The position numbers and the translations under genes are program-made. This document shows, piece after piece, positions 32,945-43,750 of a DNA stretch of 64,000 bases (positions within the stretch are counted from its first letter, which is position 1; each line of letters opens with the position of its first letter). The notes under the pieces were generated by a model. It worked only from the letters and a program-made list of their open reading frames with translations. It was not told the origin of the DNA and made no database searches. Source of the stretch: Chlorophyllum brunneum (Eukaryota > Basidiomycota > Agaricomycetes > Agaricales > Agaricaceae). The stretch is taken from positions 3,410,001 through 3,474,000 of the forward strand of contig OY756141.1 of NCBI GenBank assembly GCA_963576785.1, written 5' to 3'.

Positions 32945-35900
32945 GCGCAAACCCGCGAGCCAATAAACCTAGAGTTTCTGTTTTATCCCACAATAGACGA
33001 TATGTGATTCCCCAAAAACGAAACTCTACGCGCGAACTTCTCCTCGACTCAACAATCCAGACAAGAAAAGGACGCAGACAAATCACAACCCTTGTAGACT
33101 CCGGATGCACCCACACATGCATAGCACAACGAACGGTAGACGAAGCACAAATTCCGACTAAACCCCTGGAAACCCCGATCAGGGTAATCAATGCTGACGG
33201 AACAGAAAACAAAAAAGGAGAAATAACGGACAAAGCACAACTGGTATTAAACAACGGCAACCATACAGAACAAATCGACGCTCTAGTGACACAATTAGAA
33301 AGTGCGGACTTATATCTCGGACATGACTGGCTGGTCAGACATAACCCGGAGATCGATTGGAACAATCACGTCATACAATTCACCAGATGCCCAGAGGATT
33401 GCAAAATATCACATAGCGACATACGGTTCAACGAAAGAATACGGGCAGTCAAGGAACACATTAAAGAAAAAAAGGCGGACCGGACGAATGACGAAGACCT
33501 ACCACCATACCTCCGACGATATACCCACCTATTCAACAAAAGCAACTTTGATAAACTACCCGAACACACGGTATGGGACCATGAAATAAACCTGTCTGAA
33601 GACGCCCCCCCAGTACTACAGTCTAAGGTCTACCCAATGACAATAACGGAGAAACAAGAACTACAGAAGTTCCTCAACGAGAACCTTGCCTCAGGACGAA
33701 TCAGACCCTCACAATCCCCCTATGCCACCCCATGTTTCTTTATACCAAAAAAGGACGGAACCAAACGCCTGGTACAGGATTACAAAAAGCTGAACGAACA
33801 CACTATCAAGGATAAAACACCACTACCACTCATAAGCGAAGTCCTAGACCGCCTAAAGGATGCAAAGGTGTTCAACAAGCTCGATATCATTTGGGGATAC
33901 AACAACGTCAGGATTAGAGAAGGGGATGAATGGAAGGCAGCGTTTGTAACAAATAACGGATTATTCGAGCCAACAGTCATGTTCTTCAGAATGAGCAATT
34001 CGCCAGCGACCTTTCAAAGGATGATGAACACGGTATTTCGGGAAATGTTACACGAAGGAACGCTTGTCAACTACATGGATGATTTTGTCATTCCAGGAAC
34101 CACACAGGAAGAACTCGAGGAAAGAACAACGTGGTTCTTAGACATTGCAGCCAAGCACCAGCTTTACTTCAAGCAGTCAAAATGTGTGTTCGACGCAAAA
34201 GAAATACCCATACTGGGCTTTATAGTTGGACAAGGCAGCGTTAAAATGGAGGAGGAGAAGGTGAAAGCAGTAAGAGAATGGCCGATACCCAAATCCGTAA
34301 AAGATGTCGAAAAGTTCCTGGGCTTTGCAAACTTCTACCGACGATTCATACAAGACTTCAGTAACATAGCAACACCACTACACGAACTAAAGAAGAAGGA
34401 CGCACAATGGTCATGGTCAGAACGACAACAGCAAGCATTTGAAAAAATCAAGGAGAAAATCACGAGCGAACCAGTACTAGCAATGCCTCAAGACAGAGGA
34501 CAATACAGGGTAGAAGTAGACGCATCGGGATACGGAGTAGGAGCGGTGTTGTCACAAAACCAGAGTGATCAATGGCACCCAATCGCCTTTCACTCAAGAA
34601 CAATGACACCGGCAGAACGAAACTACCAAATCTACGACAAAGAACTACTAGCAATCCGGGAAGCAGTCAAAACGTGGAGACAGTATCTACTCGATGCCAA
34701 TGAACCATTCGAGATATGGACGGACCACAAGAACTTAGAATACTTCAGGAAACCACAACAACTCACAGGACGACAAGCAAGATGGCAACTGGAACTACAA
34801 GAATATCGCTACACGCTAAAACACATACCAGGAAAGACAAACACAAAAGCAGATGTACTATCAAGACTAGCAAAAACGGACACCACCAGAGATAACACAG
34901 ATATCACACTATTACCCGACCACTTATTCGATAACACCACCGCCAAAATCAGACAAATTTGGGAAATATCGGGAGAAGAAGACCTGAAACACCGATTACG
35001 AAAGGAGCAAAGAAGAGAAACACAGTGGCTAAGAGAAAAGGAGAAACGACCAGAGGAGATATGGGAAACTGATGGATTACCCATGTTTGAAGGAAGAATA
35101 TACGTACCACCGAACGTCGAGTTACGCCAAGAAATACTCCAACAACACCACGACAAAACGGACGTAGGACACCCGGGACAGCATAGAATGATCAAACTCC
35201 TCAAAAGGACATATTGGTGGCCACAAATGCGCAATGATGTTAAACGATACATCAAAGGGTGCGACACATGCCAGCGAAATAAGATACTCCGGATACGACC
35301 TACCACACATCTCCATCCACTACCGATACCCATCGGACCATGGGAAGAAATATCAATCGACATGATAGGACCACTACCAGAATCAGAAGGATATGATGCG
35401 ATACTTGTCATTGTCGATCGTTTCAGCAAAATGATCAGATTACGCGCAGTTAACACTACCCTATCATCCGAAGAGTTAGGAGATATTTATCGTGATGATA
35501 TATGGAGACAACACGGGATACCCCGCAGGATCATCAGTGACAGAGGACCACAGTTCGCGTCAAAATTCATGGCAGAACTTTGTAGAGCAACCGGCACCCA
35601 ACGTAACCTATCCACGGCATACCATCCACAAACAGACGGTCAGACAGAGCGCGTCAACCAGGAGGTCGAAGCATACCTCAGAAACGTAATCAACCATGCG
35701 CAGGACAACTGGAAAAAATGGCTCAGCACAGCGGAATTCCAGTATAATGACAAAACACATAGCGCCACAGGACATTCACCGTTCCAGATAGTATATGGAC
35801 GACATCCATGGAAAGGGGATATCTCAAACATATCCAAGGCACCTGCGATCACGGAACGAATACAAGAGTTACAAGACATGCGCCAAAAAACGATTGAGAT

Positions 35901-36426
35901 GCTACAACAGAGCCAGACGCAAATGGAGAAACGGAATGGCACAAAACCAGAACATGAATATGGGGCAGGAAGCCAAGTTTGGCTCGAAGCGGACAACATT
36001 AGGACAACAAGGCCGACAAAAAAACTTGATCATAGGAGATACGGACCATTCCGGGTAAAAGAAAAAATAGGTGAAACAAGCTACCGACTGGAGCTACCTA
36101 AAACATGGGCAATACACGACGTGTTTAACAGCAGACTCCTCTCCCCCTATCACAAACCCGAGTACGACAGCCAGCGCACTCCACCACCACCGATTCCTGA
36201 GATAATCAATGATGAGGAACACTACGAGGTAGATGAAGTCCGAGGACACCGCACAAGGGGAAAACGAAAACAGTACCTAGTACACTGGAAAGGATATACG
36301 TCCGAAGAAGACACATGGGAAGATGAGGCAAATTTGGAAAATGCCAAGGGGGCAGTACAAGAATTCATGAGCAAGATTTCGAGGACGAAACCTATAAAAA
36401 GGGGAGGTAAAAAGCAGCAATTATGA
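32899..36426 (+). CDS. Pol of element A (PR-RT-RNase H-IN-chromodomain)
   Basis: The frame is open from 32899, in the -1 frame relative to gag, to TGA 36424-36426. The first likely non-ATG start is GTG 33004, but the conserved residues before it imply synthesis by frameshift from gag. Counting from 33004: protease Asp in VDSGCT (residue 32), RT active site YMDD (residues 357-360), RNase H near 34500 (VDASGYGVGAVLSQ), integrase zinc finger (HH near residue 713, CDTC near 756), integrase core with SIDMIGPLP, SDRGPQF and TDGQTERVNQE, then a GPF-type end and a chromodomain (EDTWEDEANL) near residues 1070-1120 that may target chromatin. No stop or frameshift is visible, so it could be active. Element B is the decayed sibling. 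Confidence 0.93.
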   Translation, partial: TRNGGERGFCRRLRVGANPRANKPRVSVLSHNRRYVIPQKRNSTRELLLDSTIQTRKGRRQITTLVDSGCTHTCIAQRTVDEAQIPTKPLETPIRVINADGTENKKGEITDKAQLVLNNGNHTEQIDALVTQLESADLYLGHDWLVRHNPEIDWNNHVIQFTRCPEDCKISHSDIRFNERIRAVKEHIKEKKADRTNDEDLPPYLRRYTHLFNKSNFDKLPEHTVWDHEINLSEDAPPVLQSKVYPMTITEKQELQKFLNENLASGRIRPSQSPYATPCFFIPKKDGTKRLVQDYKKLNEHTIKDKTPLPLISEVLDRLKDAKVFNKLDIIWGYNNVRIREGDEWKAAFVTNNGLFEPTVMFFRMSNSPATFQRMMNTVFREMLHEGTLVNYMDDFVIPGTTQEELEERTTWFLDIAAKHQLYFKQSKCVFDAKEIPILGFIVGQGSVKMEEEKVKAVREWPIPKSVKDVEKFLGFANFYRRFIQDFSNIATPLHELKKKDAQWSWSERQQQAFEKIKEKITSEPVLAMPQDRGQYRVEVDASGYGVGAVLSQNQSDQWHPIAFHSRTMTPAERNYQIYDKELLAIREAVKTWRQYLLDANEPFEIWTDHKNLEYFRKPQQLTGRQARWQLELQEYRYTLKHIPGKTNTKADVLSRLAKTDTTRDNTDITLLPDHLFDNTTAKIRQIWEISGEEDLKHRLRKEQRRETQWLREKEKRPEEIWETDGLPMFEGRIYVPPNVELRQEILQQHHDKTDVGHPGQHRMIKLLKRTYWWPQMRNDVKRYIKGCDTCQRNKILRIRPTTHLHPLPIPIGPWEEISIDMIGPLPESEGYDAILVIVDRFSKMIRLRAVNTTLSSEELGDIYRDDIWRQHGIPRRIISDRGPQFASKFMAELCRATGTQRNLSTAYHPQTDGQTERVNQEVEAYLRNVINHAQDNWKKWLSTAEFQYNDKTHSATGHSPFQIVYGRHPWKGDISNISKAPAITERIQELQDMRQKTIEMLQQSQTQMEKRNGTKPEHEYGAGSQVWLEADNIRTTRPTKKLDHRRYGPFRVKEKIGETSYRLELPKTWAIHDVFNSRLLSPYHKPEYDSQRTPPPPIPEIINDEEHYEVDEVRGHRTRGKRKQYLVHWKGYTSEEDTWEDEANLENAKGAVQEFMSKISRTKPIKRGGKKQQL

Positions 36427-36523
36427 ACAACAGACCTCGCATTCCAAGCAACCACTACACTCAACGCATCACTCGTGGTATCCACTTTACCCTCGACTTT
36501 GCCAACTATCTTCACAACACACC

Positions 36524-37360
36524 ATGCCCGCCGAACGCCAACTTACTCCATACCCCTACCTCAAAGAATTCGATGAACTCGTCCCAGAGAGAACTAGCCA
36601 TGAAGAGCTCGTGGAAGGAGAAACCCTAGTCGACACCATGATACTATTGGGAGCAGCAATGAAGGCAACCCAAGAAGGGGCATCTAAAATAATGGATACC
36701 CTATCCAAAGCCACTCCAAGACTCAATCAGTTTATCATCGACGAAGGAAGGAGAGACCAGTTAGAGAGACACCTATATGAAATCAACGACGACCTGCAAC
36801 TTATTGTCATCTCCAATATGCGAGCTCGGATGCATAGCATCCTCGTAGCCCTAGCCGAACGACTCAATACATACGAGTCAAGGAGCACAGAAAACCTCTC
36901 CCACCACATCGTCAACTGACTACTTGTTAGCAACGACCCATTCCCCATCCAACATCACATCTGTCATAAATGTGAACAAAAGACACAAGAAGCAACAGCC
37001 GCCGATCAACTGCTTCACCCCGACATCGAAGAGGAAGTAGCCCACCTCCAAACCATCCTCACCACGGTAGTACCCCCCATCACACCCATGACCTTCCACC
37101 CGCCGCAGGGATACAACACGTTGAAATCGGAAGGCGAAAAGGACAACGAATATTGGAGGAGTATAGTGCACAAGCTCTTAAGCAATCACACCAACGACAA
37201 CACCACGTACAATAACCACACCCACTTCCTATTCAAAGAAGGACCGCCACACGCGCCCCTCTGGATCGGGTTACGACGTGTTGACAAGACACCTCTCATC
37301 GGAGGAAACAAGAAGGACTTAGCCAGAGCTCTGGGAGCTGCCATACCTATGAACGAGTAA
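36524..37360 (+). pseudogene. ORF3 of element A, conserved post-pol protein (one nonsense codon)
   Basis: 278 codons, beginning MPAERQLTPYPYL 97 bases after pol and interrupted only by TGA at 36917-36919, where element B has CGA. The first half is predicted helical (TLVDTMILLGAAMKAT, RDQLERHLYEINDDLQ). The middle has a single HHICHKC cluster. The C-terminal part contains APLWIGLRR and TPLIGGNKKDLARAL. There is no signal peptide or membrane helix, so an envelope is unlikely. I do not recognise the fold. In the first 131 codons A and B differ at 31 synonymous and 4 amino-acid-changing codons plus two nonsense sites. Length is identical in both, with no indel, which argues for a selected protein. 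The C-terminal motif recurs in fragment D. Confidence 0.8.
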
Positions 37361-37467
37361 ATTCTCATCGCGCCTTCCTACCTTTTCCAAACTCCGTATG
37401 TTTTACCTTACAAAGGACCTTTACAGTAATACGCATCATGAGGACATGAAGCTTGAAAGGGAGGTAT

Positions 37468-37761
37468 TGTTACGAACTATAGATAGACCGTTCATTCCTA
37501 TCTCGCGCCCATTACCTCGTGTACCCTCACACCTGTTTCACCCCTCGTTCCATCTCCTGTTTCATCTCTAAAGGTTATGCCTCTTATCTGACTCATCTAC
37601 TCGTCCCCCTTATTATTAGCCTCCGCTACTAGTATATAAAGTGTAGTAATACTTGATGTATTCCTTACACTTTACCAATCGTATCATCTCTTATTCCTTT
37701 CTCTACTTCCTTCCCTTTATCCAAAGGCTTGCAACCTGAGTCAGAGACTAAGGTCGTAACA
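37468..37761 (+). repeat. 3' LTR of element A
   Basis: 294 bases, preceded by the purine-rich tract AAAGGGAGGTAT. About 99 percent identical to the 5' LTR by eye. Confidence 0.95.
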
Positions 37762-37766
37762 ATGAC
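37762..37766. repeat. Target-site duplication of element A, right
   Basis: ATGAC, matching 31314-31318. Confidence 0.93.
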
Positions 37767-37993
37767 TTGTTTGATTTTATACAGTCCTTCTCTTTTTGGT
37801 GCCATTTTCTTAGATGGGTATGCAAGTTTCAGGTTCCAAGACTCCAACTATACCTTCTGACCTAGGATAAAGGGTTTGAAGGTGGAGATAATACATTTTC
37901 TCATATGTTCTTGAGCTATTTTATGTGCTGAAATTGCTTCATTTCTAGTATGGTCAAGGGTTTGGAGTCTTTCTTCTGATGATTGTATATTTT
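37767..37993 (-). mobile_element. Older Ty3/gypsy element O, upstream pol fragment
   Basis: Minus-strand integrase C-terminal sequence: ERLQTLDHTRNEAISAH, FKPFILGQKV with a following stop, and AYPSKKMAPKREGLYKIKQV. It joins the chromodomain part at 31318 across element A, which proves the nesting. Its other end is cut at the LTR of fragment D (37994). Confidence 0.8.
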
Positions 37994-38297
37994 TGTTATG
38001 ACCTTAGTCTACAACTCAGATAGCAAATCTTTGGATAAAGACAAGAAAGTAGAGAAAGAGTAAGGGACGATACAATTGGTAAAGTATAAGGAATACATCA
38101 AGTATTACTATACTTTATATACTAGTGGTGATTGCTAATAATAAGGGAATGGAGTAAAGGAGTCATAAGGACAAATAGAATGAGTCAGGAAGAGAACAGC
38201 CTTAAGGGATGAAACAAGGAGGTGAAACAGGTACATCGGAATGATGAATGTGATGGGCACATGATCAGAATGTACTGTTTATCTATAGTTCATAACA
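37994..38297 (-). repeat. 3' LTR of fragment D
   Basis: 304 bases with the same box order as element A LTRs: ACTATAGATA near the start, TATATAAAG, and ACTTTACCAAT at the presumed RNA start. I find no matching flanking duplication. Confidence 0.8.
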
Positions 38298-38340
38298 ATA
38301 CCTCCCTTTTTACATTCATGACCCCATGAAATATCGTGGT

Positions 38341-38460
38341 CTACTTGTTATCTTGTTCTTTGTGTAAGGCATTGGCAAGTTGACATTTGGTACAACCAAT
38401 CATTGGGGTTCCGGATTTGCATTGACATCCAATCCAGAAGGGGGCATAGTCCTGTTCTCC
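38341..38460 (-). pseudogene. C-terminus of an ORF3 homologue in fragment D
   Basis: 39 codons ending in TAG. APFWIG, then after six residues TPMIG, then five more residues to LANAL: the same spacing as APLWIG, TPLIG and LARAL of element A. Unlike A it carries cysteine pairs (CQC and CTKC) suggestive of metal binding. The N-terminal part is missing. Confidence 0.7.
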
Positions 38461-38461
38461 T

Positions 38462-41400
38462 CACTCACACTGGGAGGTGAAGGAAGGAGCTACCACTGTA
38501 TTTTTTGAATCCAAACATGGCTTGCCATATGTGAATGGCTCGTTTGGCAGACTTCTTGTGTAAGTAGTCTATGGAGTTAGGGACCTGGTGATTTTGACCC
38601 CGGTTAGGCCAAGCGACTGTTTGTGTGTGGCTTTTTGGATGCCATATTTGCATTTCAATGGAGTGTGATAAAACAAAAGATGGTGCTGGTCGGACTTGTT
38701 GAACCAAGCCAGGAGTGCCTTCAATGTGAGAATAGACTGCCGTTGGCAAGAGTGCAGTGAGAAATCAAGTAGGAGCTGGGAGGCTGCAAGGGAGTTGCTA
38801 AACACATGATTGTGTTCGACCTGGTCATAGTCATCAGAGGCGAGTACTTTGGTAATTCCTAGGTACTGCATGACCAGTTCAGTGTCAGTCGACATTGTTC
38901 CTCTGAGCCTCTTCATGATAGAGCTCCCTCCGTCTAAGTGTCAAATAGTAGCTGCCGCCATGAACTGGCTAACAAGCGGATTGGGGTTGGGGTGGACCGA
39001 GCCATCTGTGCCAATAATGATGGACTTGAAGTCTGTCATTGCATTCGTCGTAACATCATCCCAAAGTGTTTTCGAGAGGTGGGGCTCATCCCAGTTGAAT
39101 CCTATAAACGATACATTAGTAGGGAAACAGTCCAGTACCCTATGTCCAGGCCAGAGAGATTTAGAAACAGAGTTAAAATGTTCTATATACCAAGTCTCGG
39201 GGGTGGGGCACGAAACGTCCATCACAGCTCCAAGTGTCTTCTTCTTCTGAATCTCCATGAAATTCTTGATGTGAAGTCGGTGCAGGGAAGAATGATACTC
39301 CTTCATCAATCTTGCCAGTGCATGTTCATCATCCAATGTGTGGAGCCTCGACATTTGTCATTCAGCCAGCTTTCGGAGGTGAAGTTTGATGGGCATGAGC
39401 CCCACGAAGGACTCGACACCACTGGTAGGAGATGTACGGAAGGCCCTGGTAATCCAGAGGGCTGTGCAATGCTGCATCTTGTTGAGGATTTTGCAAGTCC
39501 CTTTCATTCGTGACTTGTCATGAAACCATAGTCGGTATCCGTATGTTGCCACTGGTACAACACATGAATGGTACAGTAGTCTTTTGTTGCTAGGGGACAA
39601 ACCATGTATGGAGTTCCCTAGCATTTTCATTGCCTTGATTGACAATATTGCCTTGGCAGAGTAGTAGCAGATGTGTTCTTTGAAGGTTAATATCTGGTCG
39701 AAATAGAAACTGAGGTATTGCCAGTGGGCTTTTGGCTTGAGGGGGGTATGGCCAGTGAATGGTGGGGATCCCAAATCAATAGAGGGATTGGAGTCCTGCC
39801 TTGCACATGTGAAGTGAAAGACTTTGGACTTGCTGTGTTCAATTACTAGGCCAAATTCATTCATGAGCCACTCCATTTTGCAGTACATGTGTTGGAGTAT
39901 TTCAATGTTCCATTCAAGGGACGGGGATTGCGTGACAAGAGTGCCATCATCCACAAAAGACAGGACGTCAAAGTTCCATTTGTCGTGGTGTTCTTCCATG
40001 TGGATATCGAAAATTCGAAGGAGGGGTACAAGGTACAGGGCAGAGAGAATAGGGCTAAGGGCTGAACCTTGGCCAACTCTGACTACCACATCATATTCTG
40101 GGGAGATTTTGTTGTTCCACTGGTAGGTAGTGCAGTGTTCTTTGAGATAGTTGTTGAAGAACCCCACAATTTGAGGAGGAAATCCCTGCCGATTGAGTAT
40201 GCCGGTAAGAAGGTCATGGTTAAGGGAGGAGAAGAATTGGGCGACATCAAATGCAAGCACTGATGTTTTCTTCTTCTTTGTCCATGCTCCCCGGATAATG
40301 TGGGTTAGAAAAAGGCCCATGTCTTCGGTGGATCTTTGTCAGATGGCTCCCAGTTGGTGAGGGTGGAGAACCTTGAATTTTACTGCCTCGAATTGGAGTC
40401 ATTTGGCTAGCATTTTCTCTATTAGCTTGCCAAGCATGTTGAGTAAGACAATCAGTCTGAACGCCTTCGGAGTGGAGTAGTCAGGTTTGTTGGGTTTGGG
40501 GATAATAACTGACATTGACTTTTTGAAATGCAAGGGCCAGTGTCCAAGGGTTAAGCACATGCAACTGATTTTGAGGAAGAGATCGGCACAAGTGTCAACG
40601 GTGGTGATCTGTTTAAGATGGGACCAGGAAATGTGGTTGGGGCTGGGGGCAGAAGAATTCGAGGTGTCATTGAGCAATTCTCTCATTTCCAATAGAGAGA
40701 AGTCAACCCAAGTCCTACTCTCCATGCCAATTGCCAGTGGTAGTTCTTCTAGGACTGCTGTGTTGATAGGTCTGTCCTGAGCCAAGTTGTAATGTTGGTC
40801 AAGGGCCATCCATAGGTTGTCCATGGTAAGACAAGGCCGGCCGTTGTGGCAAATGGCTTCCATAGCTGGGAGAGCACATGCTTTGACCCACGGCATCAGA
40901 TCCCATGGGCATCAATTATTGACCGAGATTTCTTGGATCTTCTTGTCAAAATATGCTCTTTTCATTTTTCTCGTGGTCTTATGAAAGGCATTCCATTTGT
41001 GCTTGTTCTTGTGGTCTGCACAGTGCGTTGCGAGTGCATTAGAACATTCTTCATTCCACCAGGTTTTGGACCTGGTGGTGATCTTGGTCTTCTTTGTATT
41101 GCAATTCCAGGCCCTATCAAACAAAACTCCTAATTCAGCAACAGCTCTCTCCAGCTCATCCACGTCATTCATCAGCCAGTTCTTGGTGTTAATCTCTTCC
41201 GTGATATCTGTCAGGAATTTGGTTTCCTCCTCCGACTCTTTGGGGATTGTCAGTCTTTCAATGACAACATCCATCTGTGGAACAGGAAATCTGATTAGAA
41301 GGGGGGTGTGATCCGAGTTATATCGATCACCTTCCTGGATAGCATGAGTGGGGATGTATGGTAACATTCCCGAAACAAACAACAGGTCGATGACCATGTC

Positions 41401-42064
41401 TGGCAGGTTGGGATCTGAGGTGTAACATGTTGGTTTGGCCACAGATGGGATAGACCTCACTAAATTGAGGGCTTTGGTGATCATTAGGAGATGGTATGTT
41501 AGTCTGTTGAAGGGTCCCATAAATCAGATCGAATATTGATATCCCCCCCCAGTAATAGAAAGAGCGAGAGTTCAAAGAGGCACTCTTCAAGGAAGTGGAG
41601 TGCAGTGTTATGACTGTTGTTGTATACATTAAGCAACAGTAGTTCTTCTCCTCCTACACAAAGAGATATGCACAGGAGGTCTTGGTGTTCTATAACGTCT
41701 CTTCTGACGGCAGGCCGGAGCTGCTTGAGTCTCTTGTGAGCAAAGGCAAGAACTCGGGGAGTGGTGCAGTGTTCCATGTTCACTGTCCGTTGAGGGTAGC
41801 ACCAGTGACCAACTTGGAGGACCTCTTCAGTGATAATTGGATATAAGAGTAGCATCCAGTCTGGGTGGACTGGGCCTCCCACGAGAGGGGAACCATCATT
41901 GGAGACGGGGGAAGGGATATTGTGGAGATATCTCCACAGGGGTTCTTGTATGAGGAGGAGGTTGACGTCATCTCTACACACGAGGACTGTCTCCATTACT
42001 TTATACAATCTTCCAACGTTGTGAGAGCAGACCTTTAACTCACTCAGTAATGAGCGAGGGGGTC
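38462..42064 (-). mobile_element. Tad-like LINE (LINE1), ORF2 part
   Basis: A minus-strand non-LTR element. Following the strand from 42064: APE-type endonuclease (LKVCSHNVGRL, LLLIQEPLWRY, LLLGGDINIRSDLW), linker, reverse transcriptase, then RNase H (IIIGTDGSVHPNPNPL near 39020) and a C-terminal tail. The sequence continues upstream at 47578-49876 beyond element B. The 3' end is missing where fragment D abuts. EN-RT-RNH order with a gag-like ORF1 fits fungal Tad1-clade LINEs. Confidence 0.88.
38462..42064 (-). pseudogene. LINE1 ORF2 (endonuclease-RT-RNase H), decayed
   Basis: The RT domain contains VIIPKPNKPDYSTPKAFR, the A-box AFDVAQFFSSLNHD, GQGSALSPILSALYL and the active-site FVDDGTL near 39940. 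The endonuclease domain ends with the GDxN motif near 41550. At least eight in-frame stops divide it (for example near 41500, 40910, 40396, 40340, 39356 and 38940), so it cannot encode a full product. Enough is retained to reconstruct domain order by comparison with the copies at 60-64 kb. Confidence 0.85.
42060..42064. repeat. Target-site duplication of element B, left
   Basis: GGGTC, repeated at 47578-47582. Confidence 0.93.
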
Positions 42065-42358
42065 TGTTATGAACTATAGATAGACCGTTCATTCCTATCT
42101 CGCGCCCGTTACCTCGTGTACCCTCCTACATGTTTCACTTCTCGTTTCATCCCCTGTTTCACCCCTAAAGGCTATGCCTCCTATCTGACTCATTTACTCC
42201 TCTCCCTTATTATTAACCGTCACCACCAGTATATAAAGTGTAGTAATACTTGAGGTATTCCTTACACTTTACCAATCGTATCATCCCTTCTTCCTTTCTC
42301 TACTTCCTTTCCTTTATCCAAAGGCTTGCAACCTGAGTCAGAGACTAAGGTCGTAACA
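42065..42358 (+). repeat. 5' LTR of element B
   Basis: 294 bases starting TGTTATG and ending CGTAACA. It contains the TATATAAAG box and the ACACTTTACCAA self-primer sequence at 42264-42275. Confidence 0.95.
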
Positions 42359-42451
42359 TTTGGTAAAGTGTCATTTGACTCACCTTGCAAGAGAGGTACC
42401 ACTATTCGTAGCTAGGCTTGGAATAATAGCCTCCAACCAGGACGACAGTAC

Positions 42452-43750
42452 ATGAGCAGCAGTAGCTCATCGAAGACACCGAGAAGACACAGAGCTCCGA
42501 GACCAACAGACATCCAGGGTTCACCCATAGCAACAGGATCTAAACGATCAACAGAATCAGAAATCCCTGAAGGCCTTAAACAGCAGAAATCTGAACACAG
42601 CATAGACGAGAGTACAGCTCTATTTGAAACTGAATTCAACATAGAAGTCGCCAAGAACACATCTGACATAGAAGTCGCCAAGAACATATCTGACATAGAA
42701 GTTGCCGAGAACACATCCGATATAGATATCGCCGAGACCTACGAGAAAGAATCCGAAAATGCCACAGACGAGGAACTAGCCCCATCTGAAGAAGAAATCG
42801 ACACAGAAGTTGCCGACGCTACAGCCGATAGAGAAATCGCCGAGACCCACACAAACGAACATAGTGAACTAGAGACAGAACCAGAGATGACAGAAGAAGT
42901 CAATATCCCAAAGAACCTAGCCCTGGAGCCAGGATATTTCAATGGGGATAGAACCAGATTTGATGATTGGTGGAGAGCCATATCCTTATGGTTGATGTTC
43001 AACAAGATAGAAGAAGAAGAACAGAAAATAGTAGCAATTTTGGCAAGAATGAAAGGGGGGCTAGCAGGCCCTTATGCCAACACGCAGCTCCAAGCCATCC
43101 AGAACAAGAAAACACCAGAGTGGGATGACTTTACAAAGGAAATAGAAGCCACATTTTCCTTGGAAAATAGGAAAGCCATAGCAGAAGAAGAAATTGAGAC
43201 GTTCAAACAAGGGAAGAAGAACATGGCAGACTTCCTAATCGAGTTCGAGGCATTGAAAGCCCAAGTGGGGACAGACGACACCCATGCAATATTCCTCCTC
43301 AAACGCCACACCAAAGCAGACATCATTCGAACCATAGTAGGCTACCCAACAACCTCTGTCCCAATGACATACACCAAATAGAAAACTACAATCCTCGCAG
43401 TAGGACAAGGATATGAAGCAACAGACATCACCTGAGGAGATGTCAGAACCACCACCAGAGTTACTTATGGAGGTAGAGGACAACCCATGGAGATAGGAAA
43501 ACAAAAAGCAGACACCGATCAAAATGGGAAACCGAGGTGCTACAACTGCAACCTCTATGGGCATATTGCCAAATACTGCAGGAAGAAGACAAAAGTCACA
43601 TACACCAAGATAATGTGTTACAATTGTGGCAAACAGGGCCACATCTCGAAGAACTGCCGGGCGCCCAAGAAAGCGCATATCAGAGAAATCAACGAGGATG
43701 ATGAACAGGAAATGGAGGAGAAAGAGGATTTTGTCGAAGGCTCCGAGTAG
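42452..43750 (+). pseudogene. Gag of element B, broken
   Basis: Homologous to element A gag. The acidic N-terminus has additional tandem DIEVAKN-type units. TAG at 43379-43381 replaces a Trp codon and TGA near 43434 replaces CGA. The two CCHC knuckles (CYNCNLYGHIAKYC and CYNCGKQGHISKNC) remain readable before the stop at 43750. Confidence 0.9.

Larger units (their letters stand above)
31319..37761 (+). mobile_element. Ty3/gypsy chromovirus element A, nearly intact, with third ORF
   Basis: A 6443-bp LTR retrotransposon. The two 294-bp LTRs begin TGTTACG and end CGTAACA and differ at only three positions, all transitions, so insertion is recent. The order is 5' LTR, self-priming PBS, gag (31706), pol (to 36426), ORF3 (36524-37360), purine tract AAAGGGAGG just before the 3' LTR. 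Gag and pol are uninterrupted; ORF3 carries one TGA. The pol order PR-RT-RH-IN-chromodomain and the predicted -1 gag/pol shift resemble the Tf1/sushi group. Confidence 0.95.
37994..38461 (-). mobile_element. Fragment D: 3' end of an A-related Ty3 element
   Basis: On the minus strand it contains the last part of an ORF3 homologue (38460-38341), a short 3' UTR with the purine tract AAAAAGGGAGGTAT, and a 304-bp 3' LTR (38297-37994) beginning TGTTATG and ending CATAACA. It is truncated at 38461 against LINE1. The LTR is closer to that of element C than to A or B. Confidence 0.8.

Noticed and set aside
34809..35456. 215-codon minus-strand ORF inside element A pol
   Set aside because: Antisense shadow of a strongly conserved integrase reading frame.
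36423..36629. 68-codon ORF starting in an ATGA overlap with the pol stop, also open in B
   Set aside because: It overlaps ORF3 in another frame. Conservation there is explained by ORF3 and the short leader, and the amino acids change more freely.
36524..37360. ORF3 as a retroviral envelope gene
   Set aside because: No signal peptide, transmembrane helix, furin-like site or glycosylation-rich ectodomain is visible.
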